Assembly: GCF_003325475.1 (NCBI RefSeq)
Contig: NZ_CP029495.1
Location: forward strand, 4,154,001 to 4,218,000
Source: Chromobacterium phragmitis
GTDB taxonomy: Bacteria; Pseudomonadota; Gammaproteobacteria; Burkholderiales; Chromobacteriaceae
Direction: 5' to 3'
Length of the DNA stretch: 64,000 nt
The notes under the pieces are model-generated. The model had not been told where the DNA came from. It searched no databases and worked only from the letters and a program-made list of their open reading frames with translations. Position 1 is the stretch's first letter. Each line of letters begins with the position of its first letter. Positions 52,989 to 62,847 of this stretch are shown one piece after another. The translations under genes and the position numbers were made by a program.

Positions 52989-55900
52989 ATGAAAACTCTG
53001 ATACGCCGCGGCCTGATGCTGGCCGCCCTCGCCGCTCCCGCCGCCTCTCACGCTGGCGTGGCCACCTTCAGCCCTCAGGGCGAAGCGAAGGAAATCAGCC
53101 AGGTGCGCGCCACCTTCTCCGCCAGCATGATCGCGCTGGGCAACAGCGCGGCGCCGGCGCCTTTTTCCTGGAGCTGCGGCCTGAAAGGCAAGGCCCACTG
53201 GGTGGACGACAAGACCTGGGCGCTGGACTTGCCGGAAACGCCGGCCGCCAACACCGATTGCCGCTTCACGCTGAAGCCCGGCCTGAAGGACATGCAGGGC
53301 AATCCGGTGGCCGGACCAGCCTTCCGCTTCTTCACCGGCCTGCCCATCATCAGCCGGCACTGGCCGGACGAGGGGCGGATCGAGGAAGATCAGGCCTTCG
53401 CGCTGAAATTCAACGCGGCCAATGTGTCGCCGTCCTCGCTGTACTGCCAGTCGTCGAGCTTGCCGGAGCGCGTCCCGGTGCGGCCGCTCGCCAGCGCCGA
53501 CCGCGCGGCGCTGCTCAAGCACCTGGACCTGCAAAAAGACGCCGCCCGCGTGCTGACCGTGCGCTGCGACCAGCGACTGGCGCCGGACAGCAAGCTGTCG
53601 CTGGTCCACCTGCGCGGCGCCGGCAAGCCGGACAAGCTGGATTTCCAGGTGCGCCCCGCCTTCAGCGCCAACATGAGCTGCCAGCGCGAGAGCGCCAAGG
53701 GCGCCTGCATTCCGTTCAAGCCCATCATCCTTAACTTCAGTTCGCCGGTGCCGGAAAAGCTGGCGATGGCCATCCGCCTGTCCGGCGGCGGCGCAGATCG
53801 CGCGCCCCAACCGCAAGAGCGCAGCAAGGGCGAGCCGGTGGACAGCGTCAGCTTCGCGCCGCCGTTCCCGCCGCTGGAAACCTTGACGCTGACGCTGCCC
53901 AAGGACTTCCGCGACGAAGTGGGCCGGCCGCTGGTCAACGCCGGCCGCTTCCCGCTCGCGTTCAAGCTGGGCGACTACCCGCCGCTGGCCAAATTCGCCG
54001 CCGCGCCGTTCGGCATCATCGAGTCCGGCGCCGACGCCGCCTTGCCGATCACGCTGCGCGGCGTGGAAGCCAACCTGAAAGTCCAGTCGGTACAGCTGGG
54101 CGGCAAGGCGCTGCACGTGCTGAACGACGCCGACATGATGGAGTGGCTGGCCAAGGTGCAGCGCTACCATGAAAGCAATCTGCCTGCCGGCAAGGACAAA
54201 ACCATAGAGAGCCGGCGCGTGTCGTTGCTGAATAAAAACCGCGACGCCGCGCCGCTGAAACTGCCGACCCAGCCGGACAAGAACGGCAAGTGGCCGTTCG
54301 AGGTGGTGGGCATCCCGCTGCCCAAGCCCGGCCTCTACGTGGTGGAGGTATCGTCCCGCTTGCTGGGCAAATCGCTGTTGGGCGCTGACAAGCCGATGTA
54401 CGTGCGCACCGCCGCCCTCGTCACCAATATGGCCGTGCATCTGAAGCGCTCCGGCGAAAACGCGTCGGTTTGGGTGACCACGCTGGACAAGGGCAAGCCG
54501 GTGCCGGACGCCAAAATCAGCGTCTACGACTGCAAGGGCGAGACCCTGTGGTCCGGCAAGGCCGACAAAAACGGCATCGCCAGCATCAACAAGCAGTTGA
54601 ACGGCGGCGAATGCTCGTCCGACGAGGCGCTGTCCGGCTTGTTCGTCACCGCCCGCGCCAAAGACGCGCAGGGCAACGAAGACGTGTCCTTCGTCCGATC
54701 CGGCTGGAACCGCGGCATCGAATCCTGGCGCTTCCCCTTCCCCACCCAATGGAACGACAACCCGTCCATACTGGCCCATACCATTCTGGACCGCCCGCTG
54801 TTCCGCGCCGGCGAAACGGTGTCGATGAAGCATCTGCTGCGAGTGCAGGCCGGCAAGGGCCTGGTTCAGCTGAAACCCGGCCAACTGCCGCAACAGCTGC
54901 GCATCGTCCATGACGGCAGCGGCGATGAAATCAACCTGCCGCTAGCCTGGCGCAACGGCCGCTACGCCGAAAGCAGCTACGCGCTGCCGAAGGAGGCCAA
55001 GCTGGGCGAGTACACACTGTATCTGGAACGCAAGGGCACGCGCGGCCCGGACGACAAGGCCAAGCCGGCCAGTCCGGAGCTGGACGGCTATTCGCTGCGC
55101 AGCGGCGGCTTCCGCGTCGAGGAATTCCGCCTGCCGGTGATGACCGGCCGCATCTTCACCGCCAAGGGCGCCAATATCGGCGCCAAGCAAGTGCCGCTGA
55201 ATGTGTCGATGTCCTGGGGCAACGGCGGCCCGGCCAAGGACTGGCCGGTGGAGGTCAGCGCGATGCTGGCCGACAGCTATACCCACTTCAAGGCCTACGA
55301 CGGCTTCACCTTCTCGCCCCCGCAGCGCAGCCGCGAAAACAGCGATGGCTCGCTCGATGGCAAGGTGGTGCTGGACAAGGCCGCGCTGAAGCTGGACGCC
55401 AACGGCAACGGCAAGGTGGCTATCGACAAGCTGCCCAAGCTGGACCGCCGCTACGATCTGGTGACCGAGGCCGCCTACCGCGATCCCAACGGCGAAACCC
55501 AGACCCTCACCCGCCGCATCCCGCTGTGGCCGGCCGCGCTGCAGGTGGGCGTCAGCGTCGACAGCTGGATCACCGCCGGCCGCGCGCTGAAACTGAAAGC
55601 CGTGGTGCTGGACACCGCGGGCAAACCTGTCGCCAACCAGGACGTCAAGGTGACGCTGCGCGAGCACCGCTACCTGTCCAGCCGCAAGAGGCTGGTCGGC
55701 GGCTTCTACGCCTGGGACCACAACGAGGAAACCGACGACAAGGGCAAGGTGTGCAGCGGCACGTCCGACGCCCGCGGCCTGGTGTTCTGCGACATCAACC
55801 TCAAGGACGCCGGCGACATGGAGTTGATCGCCGAAGCCAAGGACGGCCAGGGCAACGTCGCCCAGGCCGCGCAATCGGTGTGGGTCAGCAAGCATGACGA

Positions 55901-58670
55901 ACTGTGGTTCGACGTCGACAACAACGACCGCATCGACATCCTGCCCGAGAAAACCAGCTACCTGCCCGGCGAAACCGCCCGCTTCCAGGTGCGCATGCCC
56001 TTCCGCAAAGCCACCGCCTGGCTGGCCATCGAGCGCGAAGGCATTCTGGAAACCCGCGTGGTGGAACTGGAAGGCAAGGACCCGACGGTAGAACTGAAAA
56101 TCGGCCCCGACTGGACGCCCAACGTCTACGTGTCGGTGCTGGCCGTCCGCGGCCGCGTGCGTGACGTGCCGTGGTACTCGTTCTTCACCTGGGGCTGGAA
56201 GAGCCCGTCGGAATGGTGGGACGCCTACTGGAACGAAGGCGGCGACTATGCGCCGCCGACCGCGATGGTGGACCTGTCGCGCCCGGCCTTCAAATACGGC
56301 ATCGCCGAAATCCAGGTGGGCGACGCCGCCAAACGGCTGAGCGTGGAGGTGACGCCGGCCAAGAAGAGCTACGGCATCCGCGAGACCGCCGAAGTTGCCA
56401 TCAAGGTGAAGCTGCCCAATGGCAAGCCGGCCCCGGCCGGCACCGAGGTGGCCTTCGCCGCGGTGGACGAAGCGCTGCTGGAGCTGCAACCCAACCACAG
56501 CTGGGAGCTGATGCAGGCGATGTACCAGCGCCACAGCTACGGCGTGGAAACCGCCACCGCCCAGCTGGAGGTGGTGGGTAAGCGCCACTACGGCCGCAAA
56601 TCGCTGCCGCCGGGCGGCGGCGGCGGCAAAGCGCCGACGCGCGAGCTGCTGGACACCCTGCTCACCTGGCAACCCAGCGTGAAATTGGACGCCAACGGCA
56701 GCGCCCGCGTCAAAGTGACCACCAACGACGCCCTCAGCCGCTTCCGCCTGGTGGCGGTGGCCGATGTCGGCAATGACATGTTCGGCACTGGCGAATCCGG
56801 CTTCAACGTCACGCAAGATCTGCAACTGACTTCCGGCATTCCGCCGCTGGCGCGCGAGGGCGACCAGTTCCAGGCCGGCGTCACCGTGCGCAACGGCGGC
56901 GAGAAGCCGCTGAAGATCAAGGTTTCCGCCGCCGCGTCCGGCCTCCCAGCGCTGCCGGCCCGGGAAATCAGCCTGCCGGTGGGCGAGGCGCGGCTGGTCA
57001 GCTGGAATGTGACGGTGCCGGAAGGCCTGAAAGAGGCGCAATGGACCTTCGCCGCCCAGCAAGTGGACGGCAAGGCCGCCGACAAGCTGGCGGTCAAGCA
57101 GCAGGTCGACCCCGCCGTGCCGGTGACGGTGGAACAGGCCACGCTGCAACGCGTGTCGCCCGATCTGGCCATCCCCGCGGCGCCGCCGCCGGGCGCGCTG
57201 CCGGGCCGCGGCGGCATCCGCGTCAGCCTGCAGGCCAAACTGGGCAACAGCCTGCCCGGCGTGCGCCGCTGGTTCGAGGACTACCCCTACGCCTGCCTGG
57301 AGCAGCGCAGCTCCATCGCCATCGGCCTGTCCGACGGCAAACGCTGGGAGCAACTGATGAGCGAGCTGCCGCTGTATCTGGACGGCAACGGCCTGGCCGC
57401 CTACTTCCCGCTTGGGGAAGGCGCGCCGGACCGCGGCAGCGACGTGCTGACCAGCTACCTGCTGTCCGTGGCCAACGAATCCGGCATGGCCATCCCGGAA
57501 GGTCCGCGCGGCAAAATGCTGGACGGCCTGTCCGCCTTCGTCGAAGGCAAGCTCAAGCGCGATCTGCCCACCAGCCGCCAAGACGCCGACGCGCGCCGGC
57601 TCGCGGCGATGGACGCGCTGTCGCGCTACGGCCGCTTCCGCCCGGCGATGCTGGACGTGCTGGACCTGAACCCACAGAAGATGGGCACCGCCATGCTGGT
57701 GGACTGGCTGTCGCTGCTGAACCGCGCGGCGGACATCCCCCAGCGCGCCGGCCGCAGCGCGGAAGCCTCCAACCTGCTGCGCGCCCGCCTGACCTACCAA
57801 GGCACCAAGATGGGTTTCAGCACCGAGGCCAGCGACTACGCCTGGTGGCTGATGGGCAACGGCGACGTCAACGCCGCCAAGCTGCTGCTGGCCGCGCGCA
57901 AGCTGCCGGACTGGCAGGCCGACATGCCGCGCCTGCTGACCGGCCTGCTCGCCCGCCAGCAAAAAGGCCATTGGGGCACCACCACCGCCAATCTGTGGGG
58001 ATCTCTGGCCGCCGCGCAGTTCTCGCGCCAGTTCGAAACCGCGCCGGTGGCGGGCCAGACCCGCGCCGTCCTCGGCAATTCCAGCCTGAGCCTCGCCTGG
58101 CCGCAGGAAGGCGTCAAGCAACTGGGCCTGCTGCCCTGGCCGGCAGCGGCCGGCAGCTTGCAGCTCAAGCACGCCGGCTCGGGCGCCCCGTGGGCCACCA
58201 TCCAGGCGGAAGCCGCCATCCCGCTGAAAACCGCGCGTTACGCAGGCTACAGCATCAAGAAGACGCTGACGCCGGTCAGCCAGAAGGTGGACGGCCAATA
58301 TCAGCCCGGCGACGTGGTCAAGGTGACGCTGGTCATCCAGGCGCAAAGCGACATGAGCTGGGTGGTGGTGGATGACCCGATCCCGGCCGGCGCGGCGATC
58401 CAGGGCAGCGGCCTGGGCCGCGACTCGGCCATCGACGCCAAGTCCGGCAACGGCGGCGACTACGCCGACTACATCGAACGCCGCTTCGCCGGCTATCGCG
58501 CCTACTACAGCTACGTGCCGCGCGGCGAGCTGAAGGTGGAGTACACGATGCGGCTGAATAACCCCGGCGTCTTCAAACTGCCGCCGACCCGGGTGGAGGC
58601 GATGTACGCGCCGGACGTGTTCGGCATGTCGCCGAACGGGGTATTCAAGGTGGTGGACGGCGGCAAATGA
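52989..58670 (+). CDS. Bacterial alpha-2-macroglobulin with thioester motif
   Basis: The 1,893-residue product is a COG2373 alpha-2-macroglobulin, thought to trap foreign proteases in the periplasm. It has a cleavable signal peptide (MKTLIRRGLMLAALAAPAAS, cleavage near SHA-GVAT) without a lipobox. MG domains follow; LLDTLLTWQPSVKLDANGSA is near the A2M core, and CLEQ at residue 1436 (YPYACLEQRSS) is the thioester that links covalently to targets. The family is normally paired with pbpC; here pbpC lies 2 kb downstream with two unrelated genes between. A hairpin follows the stop. Confidence 0.93.
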   Translation: MKTLIRRGLMLAALAAPAASHAGVATFSPQGEAKEISQVRATFSASMIALGNSAAPAPFSWSCGLKGKAHWVDDKTWALDLPETPAANTDCRFTLKPGLKDMQGNPVAGPAFRFFTGLPIISRHWPDEGRIEEDQAFALKFNAANVSPSSLYCQSSSLPERVPVRPLASADRAALLKHLDLQKDAARVLTVRCDQRLAPDSKLSLVHLRGAGKPDKLDFQVRPAFSANMSCQRESAKGACIPFKPIILNFSSPVPEKLAMAIRLSGGGADRAPQPQERSKGEPVDSVSFAPPFPPLETLTLTLPKDFRDEVGRPLVNAGRFPLAFKLGDYPPLAKFAAAPFGIIESGADAALPITLRGVEANLKVQSVQLGGKALHVLNDADMMEWLAKVQRYHESNLPAGKDKTIESRRVSLLNKNRDAAPLKLPTQPDKNGKWPFEVVGIPLPKPGLYVVEVSSRLLGKSLLGADKPMYVRTAALVTNMAVHLKRSGENASVWVTTLDKGKPVPDAKISVYDCKGETLWSGKADKNGIASINKQLNGGECSSDEALSGLFVTARAKDAQGNEDVSFVRSGWNRGIESWRFPFPTQWNDNPSILAHTILDRPLFRAGETVSMKHLLRVQAGKGLVQLKPGQLPQQLRIVHDGSGDEINLPLAWRNGRYAESSYALPKEAKLGEYTLYLERKGTRGPDDKAKPASPELDGYSLRSGGFRVEEFRLPVMTGRIFTAKGANIGAKQVPLNVSMSWGNGGPAKDWPVEVSAMLADSYTHFKAYDGFTFSPPQRSRENSDGSLDGKVVLDKAALKLDANGNGKVAIDKLPKLDRRYDLVTEAAYRDPNGETQTLTRRIPLWPAALQVGVSVDSWITAGRALKLKAVVLDTAGKPVANQDVKVTLREHRYLSSRKRLVGGFYAWDHNEETDDKGKVCSGTSDARGLVFCDINLKDAGDMELIAEAKDGQGNVAQAAQSVWVSKHDELWFDVDNNDRIDILPEKTSYLPGETARFQVRMPFRKATAWLAIEREGILETRVVELEGKDPTVELKIGPDWTPNVYVSVLAVRGRVRDVPWYSFFTWGWKSPSEWWDAYWNEGGDYAPPTAMVDLSRPAFKYGIAEIQVGDAAKRLSVEVTPAKKSYGIRETAEVAIKVKLPNGKPAPAGTEVAFAAVDEALLELQPNHSWELMQAMYQRHSYGVETATAQLEVVGKRHYGRKSLPPGGGGGKAPTRELLDTLLTWQPSVKLDANGSARVKVTTNDALSRFRLVAVADVGNDMFGTGESGFNVTQDLQLTSGIPPLAREGDQFQAGVTVRNGGEKPLKIKVSAAASGLPALPAREISLPVGEARLVSWNVTVPEGLKEAQWTFAAQQVDGKAADKLAVKQQVDPAVPVTVEQATLQRVSPDLAIPAAPPPGALPGRGGIRVSLQAKLGNSLPGVRRWFEDYPYACLEQRSSIAIGLSDGKRWEQLMSELPLYLDGNGLAAYFPLGEGAPDRGSDVLTSYLLSVANESGMAIPEGPRGKMLDGLSAFVEGKLKRDLPTSRQDADARRLAAMDALSRYGRFRPAMLDVLDLNPQKMGTAMLVDWLSLLNRAADIPQRAGRSAEASNLLRARLTYQGTKMGFSTEASDYAWWLMGNGDVNAAKLLLAARKLPDWQADMPRLLTGLLARQQKGHWGTTTANLWGSLAAAQFSRQFETAPVAGQTRAVLGNSSLSLAWPQEGVKQLGLLPWPAAAGSLQLKHAGSGAPWATIQAEAAIPLKTARYAGYSIKKTLTPVSQKVDGQYQPGDVVKVTLVIQAQSDMSWVVVDDPIPAGAAIQGSGLGRDSAIDAKSGNGGDYADYIERRFAGYRAYYSYVPRGELKVEYTMRLNNPGVFKLPPTRVEAMYAPDVFGMSPNGVFKVVDGGK

Positions 58671-58676
58671 GGTGAT

Positions 58677-58706
58677 GGCCTCTCCTTTCATTTTCGAGGA
58701 GAGGCC
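58677..58706 (+). terminator. Hairpin after the A2M gene
   Basis: GGCCTCTCCT and AGGAGAGGCC pair perfectly around a 10-base loop, 6 bp after the stop codon. There is no T-run, so the terminator call is tentative. Confidence 0.5.
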
Positions 58707-58734
58707 TCATGCGCGCCATGATAAGGGGAGGAAG

Positions 58735-59163
58735 ATGAAATGCCTGGGACGCCGTTTGGCCATTGGCCGGGAAACCATACACACAGTTTACGAAGACGAC
58801 TTTGTGACATGCCTGCTCGACCACGATCCCTTCAGCGAAGGGCATGCGCTGATCGTTCCCAAGCGACACGCGGTGGAGCTGGAAGAACTGGACGATCCCC
58901 TGGCGAAAACCGTCATGGAAACATCCCAGATCGTTTCCAGGGCCATCAAGCTGCTATACCGCCCGGACGGCATCACCCTCTGCCAGAATGGCGGCGTCTT
59001 CAATGAGCTGACCCACTTCCACCTGCATGTCGTTCCCAGAACGGCAGAACGCCCATTTTCAGAATTCTGGTCAGCCGAACGCACGAATCCGCAGAATCAA
59101 CAACTTAGCCACACAAGAGAAATGCTAAGTTCCTCTATAGCAGCCATCATCGCTTGCCAATGA
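58735..59163 (+). CDS. HIT family nucleotide-binding protein
   Basis: The 142-residue product has the histidine triad HFHLHVVPR near residue 100, preceded by ITLCQNGGVFNELT where the family often has a Gly-rich turn. LLDHDPFSEGHALIVPKRHA is the N-terminal HIT segment. HIT proteins hydrolyse or transfer nucleotide phosphates; the exact substrate is unknown. ATG 58735 follows GGGGAGGA. It is on the same strand as the A2M gene and pbpC but is not a known partner of either. Confidence 0.88.
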   Translation: MKCLGRRLAIGRETIHTVYEDDFVTCLLDHDPFSEGHALIVPKRHAVELEELDDPLAKTVMETSQIVSRAIKLLYRPDGITLCQNGGVFNELTHFHLHVVPRTAERPFSEFWSAERTNPQNQQLSHTREMLSSSIAAIIACQ

Positions 59164-59419
59164 ATAAAGAGCCCGCATGATGGCCCTTAAGCGTGGCTTA
59201 CAAACGCAGTTTTACGACTGAAGTGAGGCGCGTCGACGCAGACAGCGCCAGCAGTACGAAAAGTCGGCGCAACGCCGCATCAGGGGCTTGGTTAGCCGCT
59301 CCAAACACCGCCCCGGGAAACAGCAATAGGCAAGCTGCTTGGCAACGTGCGCGTCCTCGCGCCGAGACTGGCATTATCGACGCCCCAGAATTCAAAATCG
59401 GCGACTCGGCATCTGATTT

Positions 59420-60319
59420 TCATTCACACTGAAATTTTCGCACCGGCTCGCGCGCGGGCCGAAAAAGATTTTCGTTCAGAATCTTGTTATCCCGCTCGGT
59501 AATGAAAGGATTTTTTATGTAAAAAATCTCGCGGGACCCAATGTGCAAATCGCTGATGGTCGGAATGATCACCTCATTAAACAGCTTATCCAGACTTCCA
59601 TCCCTATTGATTCCATTCAGGCCATACAAAAGCCTTTTTTTAATCTCTTCCCCTTTTTTTGTCTTGGCAACATAAAAATATCGGGCCAAGGGATAGTATA
59701 TCGCATACCTTGGCTCAATCGTCAAATTGGGGTGAATGCCTCTGTTTCCATCCAGCTCTTTTTTAATTTCATTGACCCCGCGCGAAAACAGATCAAACCG
59801 TCCTTCGCTCAGCATTTTGAACAAGTTTTCATAACTACCGCCATCAACTACGCGATATCCGGCATCCCTCAATATGTCTATATCCTCCCAGCCACTGCCC
59901 TGCCCTATGGTATAATTTTTCAGATTATTGTTCGCGCGGGCGAGCATCTCTTCGCAGGTATCCTTGCGCAACAGGAATATTCTATATCCCAACACGCCCT
60001 TGTCCAAAGGAAACCGAACCGGATTCAGACTGGCGCCCCAAGTGGATATATTCCCATGCACCATGATATCTATGCCATCGCCGCCCATTTCGATAAGTTT
60101 CTTGGCTCTTCTCTCATTCATGTCGACTGCAGACTCGCGTATTTCATAAGCTCCAAACTTGCTACGCGATTTCTTCATAGCCAAACGCAAGACAGACCAG
60201 TAATAATCGGCATACCGTCTATCCCCGCTCGACTCAGGCTTGGGATACTGGATAAAAAGCACTTGCGCGCTCGCCGCCATCGACGCAAGAAACATAAGAA
60301 GAATCAGTTTCATTTTCAC
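59420..60319 (-). CDS. Periplasmic binding-protein-like protein, AT-rich (orphan)
   Basis: The 299-residue product has a signal peptide (MKMKLILLMFLASMAASAQV) and a family 3-like layout: FIQYPKPESSGDRRYADYYW, GDGIDIMVHGNISTWGASLN, then YTIGQGSGWEDIDILRDAGY. The mature protein is rich in Lys, Asn, Ile and Tyr and its codons are AT-richer than those of its neighbours, which suggests transfer. No transporter genes adjoin. A start at 60313 is also possible. Ligand unknown. Confidence 0.7.
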   Translation of the reverse strand: MKMKLILLMFLASMAASAQVLFIQYPKPESSGDRRYADYYWSVLRLAMKKSRSKFGAYEIRESAVDMNERRAKKLIEMGGDGIDIMVHGNISTWGASLNPVRFPLDKGVLGYRIFLLRKDTCEEMLARANNNLKNYTIGQGSGWEDIDILRDAGYRVVDGGSYENLFKMLSEGRFDLFSRGVNEIKKELDGNRGIHPNLTIEPRYAIYYPLARYFYVAKTKKGEEIKKRLLYGLNGINRDGSLDKLFNEVIIPTISDLHIGSREIFYIKNPFITERDNKILNENLFRPAREPVRKFQCE

Positions 60320-60677
60320 ATTCTGCTCCAGACCGCAATAGAGTCAATGTAATGATATATAGCAAAAACAAAAAAGGAATCCTGGCGCAAAAAACTCAGG
60401 CTGAGATAATTCGACAAGCAGTTACCCATATAATCCGTACCAAGACTTGCCCTGGCTTCGTTCTGCGAATCTCTTCCCGACTTCGCCGTTCCGGCAATCG
60501 GCATCACAAAGACAAGACTTTGCCGAGAGCCGGCTGTCTAGGCGATGCTTCTGGCCACGCTTTTGCTTTTACCGATATCCGGCGCAGCGTCATCGACATA
60601 CAATGCACGGGCGCATCCAGCGGACGCCCTGCGCAAAACCCCAATGCATTCTTCCAGCCACCAGAAAAGCAACCGAA
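60320..60677. other. Intergenic region before pbpC
   Basis: Divergent leader between the AT-rich binding-protein gene and pbpC. The pbpC frame stays open into this stretch, but the protein it would add has no signal peptide or family match. No other gene or clear element is seen. Confidence 0.5.
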
Positions 60678-62828
60678 GTGACCCCAGCCAACGCCTGCCT
60701 ACTCACCCTCGCACTCCTCTCCGCCCCCACCTGGGCCCAGCCCACGTTCAAGGAGGTAAAAGCCGCCTGGCAACCGTCCGACGTGACGCTGCTGGACCGC
60801 CACGGCCAGGTCCTGCAGCGGCTGCGCGTCGACAAGCAGGCGCGGCGGCAGGACTGGGTCGGCCTGGCCGATACCTCGCCCGCCTTTCGCCAGGCGCTGG
60901 TGTTGTCCGAGGACAAGCGCTTTTACCAACACAGCGGCGTGGACTGGTCCGGCGCGGCGGCTGCGGCCTGGGCCAATCTGTGGAATACCCGCACCCGCGG
61001 CGCGTCCACGCTGACCATGCAGCTGGCCGGACTGCTGGACGACGATTTGAAAGTCAGCAAGGGCGGGCGCAGCCTGTGGCAGAAGATGGGCCAGACCTGG
61101 TCCGCCGCCTGGCTGGAGCGGCATTGGACCAAAGCGGAAATCCTGGAGGCTTATCTCAATCTGGTCGGTTTCCGCGGCGAGCTGGTAGGCTTGTCCGCGC
61201 TGTCGTCCACGCTGTTCGGCAAGCTGCCGTCCGGGCTGAATCTGGAAGAGTCGGCCATCGCGGTGGCGCTGATCCGCGCGCCCAACGCCGCGCCGGACAA
61301 GGTGGCCGGCCGCGCCTGCCATATCCTGCAGGGCATGGGCCGCAAGCCGGACTGCGCGGCGCTGGGCGTGCGCGCCGCGCAGGCCCTGGCCCGCAGCCGC
61401 GCCGCCAACCCGCTGGCCGAGCAGGACGCGCCGCACTTCGCGCAGAAGCTGCAGCAGGCGCGTCACTTTACCGCCGGCAGCCGGGTGGCCACCACGCTGG
61501 ACCTGCCGCTGCAGCGCTTCGCCGCCGCCGCGCTGCGCCGCCACCTGTCCGCGCTGTCGCAGCGCAATGTGCAGGACGGCGCGCTGGTGGTGCTCGACAA
61601 TCAGAGCGGCGACATTCTGGCCTGGGTGGGCTCCAGCGGCCGCGGCCTGTCCAACGCCGCCCAGGTGGACGGCGTCACCTCTCTGCGCCAGGCCGGCTCC
61701 ACGCTCAAGCCTTTCCTCTACCAGCAGGCGCTGGAGAAGCATTACCTGACCGCGGCCTCACTGCTGGACGACAGCCCGCTGGACCTGCAGACCGGCGGCG
61801 GTCTGTACGCGCCGCAAAACTACTCCAAGGACTTCAAGGGCCTGGTGCCGGTGCGCACCGCGCTGGCCTCGTCATTGAACATCCCGGCCGTGCGGACGAT
61901 AGAAATGGTCACCCCCAATGCCGCGCGCGACCGGCTGGTCAAGCTGGGCTTTTCCAGCCTGACCGAGGACGGCGACTACTACGGCTACAGCCTGGCGCTG
62001 GGCGCGGCCGACATCCGCTTGCTGGACCTGGCCAATGCCTACCGCACGCTGGCCAACCAGGGCCTGGCCAGCCCCGCGCGCTGGACGCAGGCCGACGCCA
62101 AGCCCAAGCCGGAACGCCGGCTGGACGCGGCCAGCAGCTTCATCATCGCCGACATCCTGTCCGACCGCACCGCGCGCGCGCTCACCTTCGGCCTGGAAAG
62201 CGCGCTGTCCACCCGCTACTGGAGCGCGGTGAAGACCGGCACCAGCAAGGACATGCGCGATAACTGGGCAGTCGGCTTTTCGCGCCGCTTCACCGTCGCG
62301 GCCTGGGTGGGCAACGCCAGCGGCGAGCCGATGTGGGACGTGTCCGGCATGCACGGCGCCGCGCCGGTGTGGCAAACCGTGCTGGACCGCGCCCAGCAAT
62401 CGGCCCCGCCGCTGCCGCCGCCCGTCCCGCCGCCCGGCCTGGTGCGTCAAAAGGTGCGCTACCAAGGCGACGTGGCCGCGCCACGGACCGAATGGTTCCT
62501 GGCCGGCACCCAACGCGCGCTGATCGTGCCGCAAAAAGGTTCCGCCGCCGACCTGACGCCGGGCATCGCCGCGCCGGTGGACGGCAGCATCTTCGCGCTC
62601 GACCCCGACATCCCGCCGACCAACCAGCGCATGGTCCTTCGCGCGCGCGGCGTGGCCAAGCCGCAATGGTGGCTGGACGGGAAACGGCTGGGAAGTGGAG
62701 CGGAACTGGCCTGGTTCCCCTGGCCGGGCAGGCATCGGCTGGAGCTGCGAGGCGGGGACGGCAAGGTGGTTCAAGCGGTGAAGTTCGAGGTGCGCGGCGC
62801 TTCGCCCCGGCCCGGCAGGCCGCGTTGA
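60678..62828 (+). CDS. pbpC: Penicillin-binding protein 1C
   Basis: The 716-residue product has a signal/anchor (NACLLTLALLSAPTWAQPTF), a glycosyltransferase 51 domain (ALVLSEDKRFYQHSGVDWSG, RGASTLTMQLAGLLDD), a transpeptidase domain with SxxK in QAGSTLKPF, SxN in SSLNIP and KTGT in VKTGTSKDM, and a C-terminal BiPBP_C domain. It polymerises and crosslinks peptidoglycan and is the usual partner of the thioester A2M. GTG 60678 places the signal peptide correctly; Shine-Dalgarno is weak. Confidence 0.93.
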   Translation: MTPANACLLTLALLSAPTWAQPTFKEVKAAWQPSDVTLLDRHGQVLQRLRVDKQARRQDWVGLADTSPAFRQALVLSEDKRFYQHSGVDWSGAAAAAWANLWNTRTRGASTLTMQLAGLLDDDLKVSKGGRSLWQKMGQTWSAAWLERHWTKAEILEAYLNLVGFRGELVGLSALSSTLFGKLPSGLNLEESAIAVALIRAPNAAPDKVAGRACHILQGMGRKPDCAALGVRAAQALARSRAANPLAEQDAPHFAQKLQQARHFTAGSRVATTLDLPLQRFAAAALRRHLSALSQRNVQDGALVVLDNQSGDILAWVGSSGRGLSNAAQVDGVTSLRQAGSTLKPFLYQQALEKHYLTAASLLDDSPLDLQTGGGLYAPQNYSKDFKGLVPVRTALASSLNIPAVRTIEMVTPNAARDRLVKLGFSSLTEDGDYYGYSLALGAADIRLLDLANAYRTLANQGLASPARWTQADAKPKPERRLDAASSFIIADILSDRTARALTFGLESALSTRYWSAVKTGTSKDMRDNWAVGFSRRFTVAAWVGNASGEPMWDVSGMHGAAPVWQTVLDRAQQSAPPLPPPVPPPGLVRQKVRYQGDVAAPRTEWFLAGTQRALIVPQKGSAADLTPGIAAPVDGSIFALDPDIPPTNQRMVLRARGVAKPQWWLDGKRLGSGAELAWFPWPGRHRLELRGGDGKVVQAVKFEVRGASPRPGRPR

Positions 62829-62847
62829 AGCGCCGCGTCCCTTCAGA

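Noticed and set aside
54942..58691. Minus-strand open frame of 1,249 codons opposite the A2M gene
   Set aside because: It mirrors a GC-rich coding strand. The translation is rich in His, Gln, Arg and Gly without any domain, and the plus strand has a complete A2M protein.
59193..59432. 79-codon plus-strand frame between the HIT gene and the orphan binding protein
   Set aside because: No family match; composition looks random and it overlaps the 3' end of the opposite gene.
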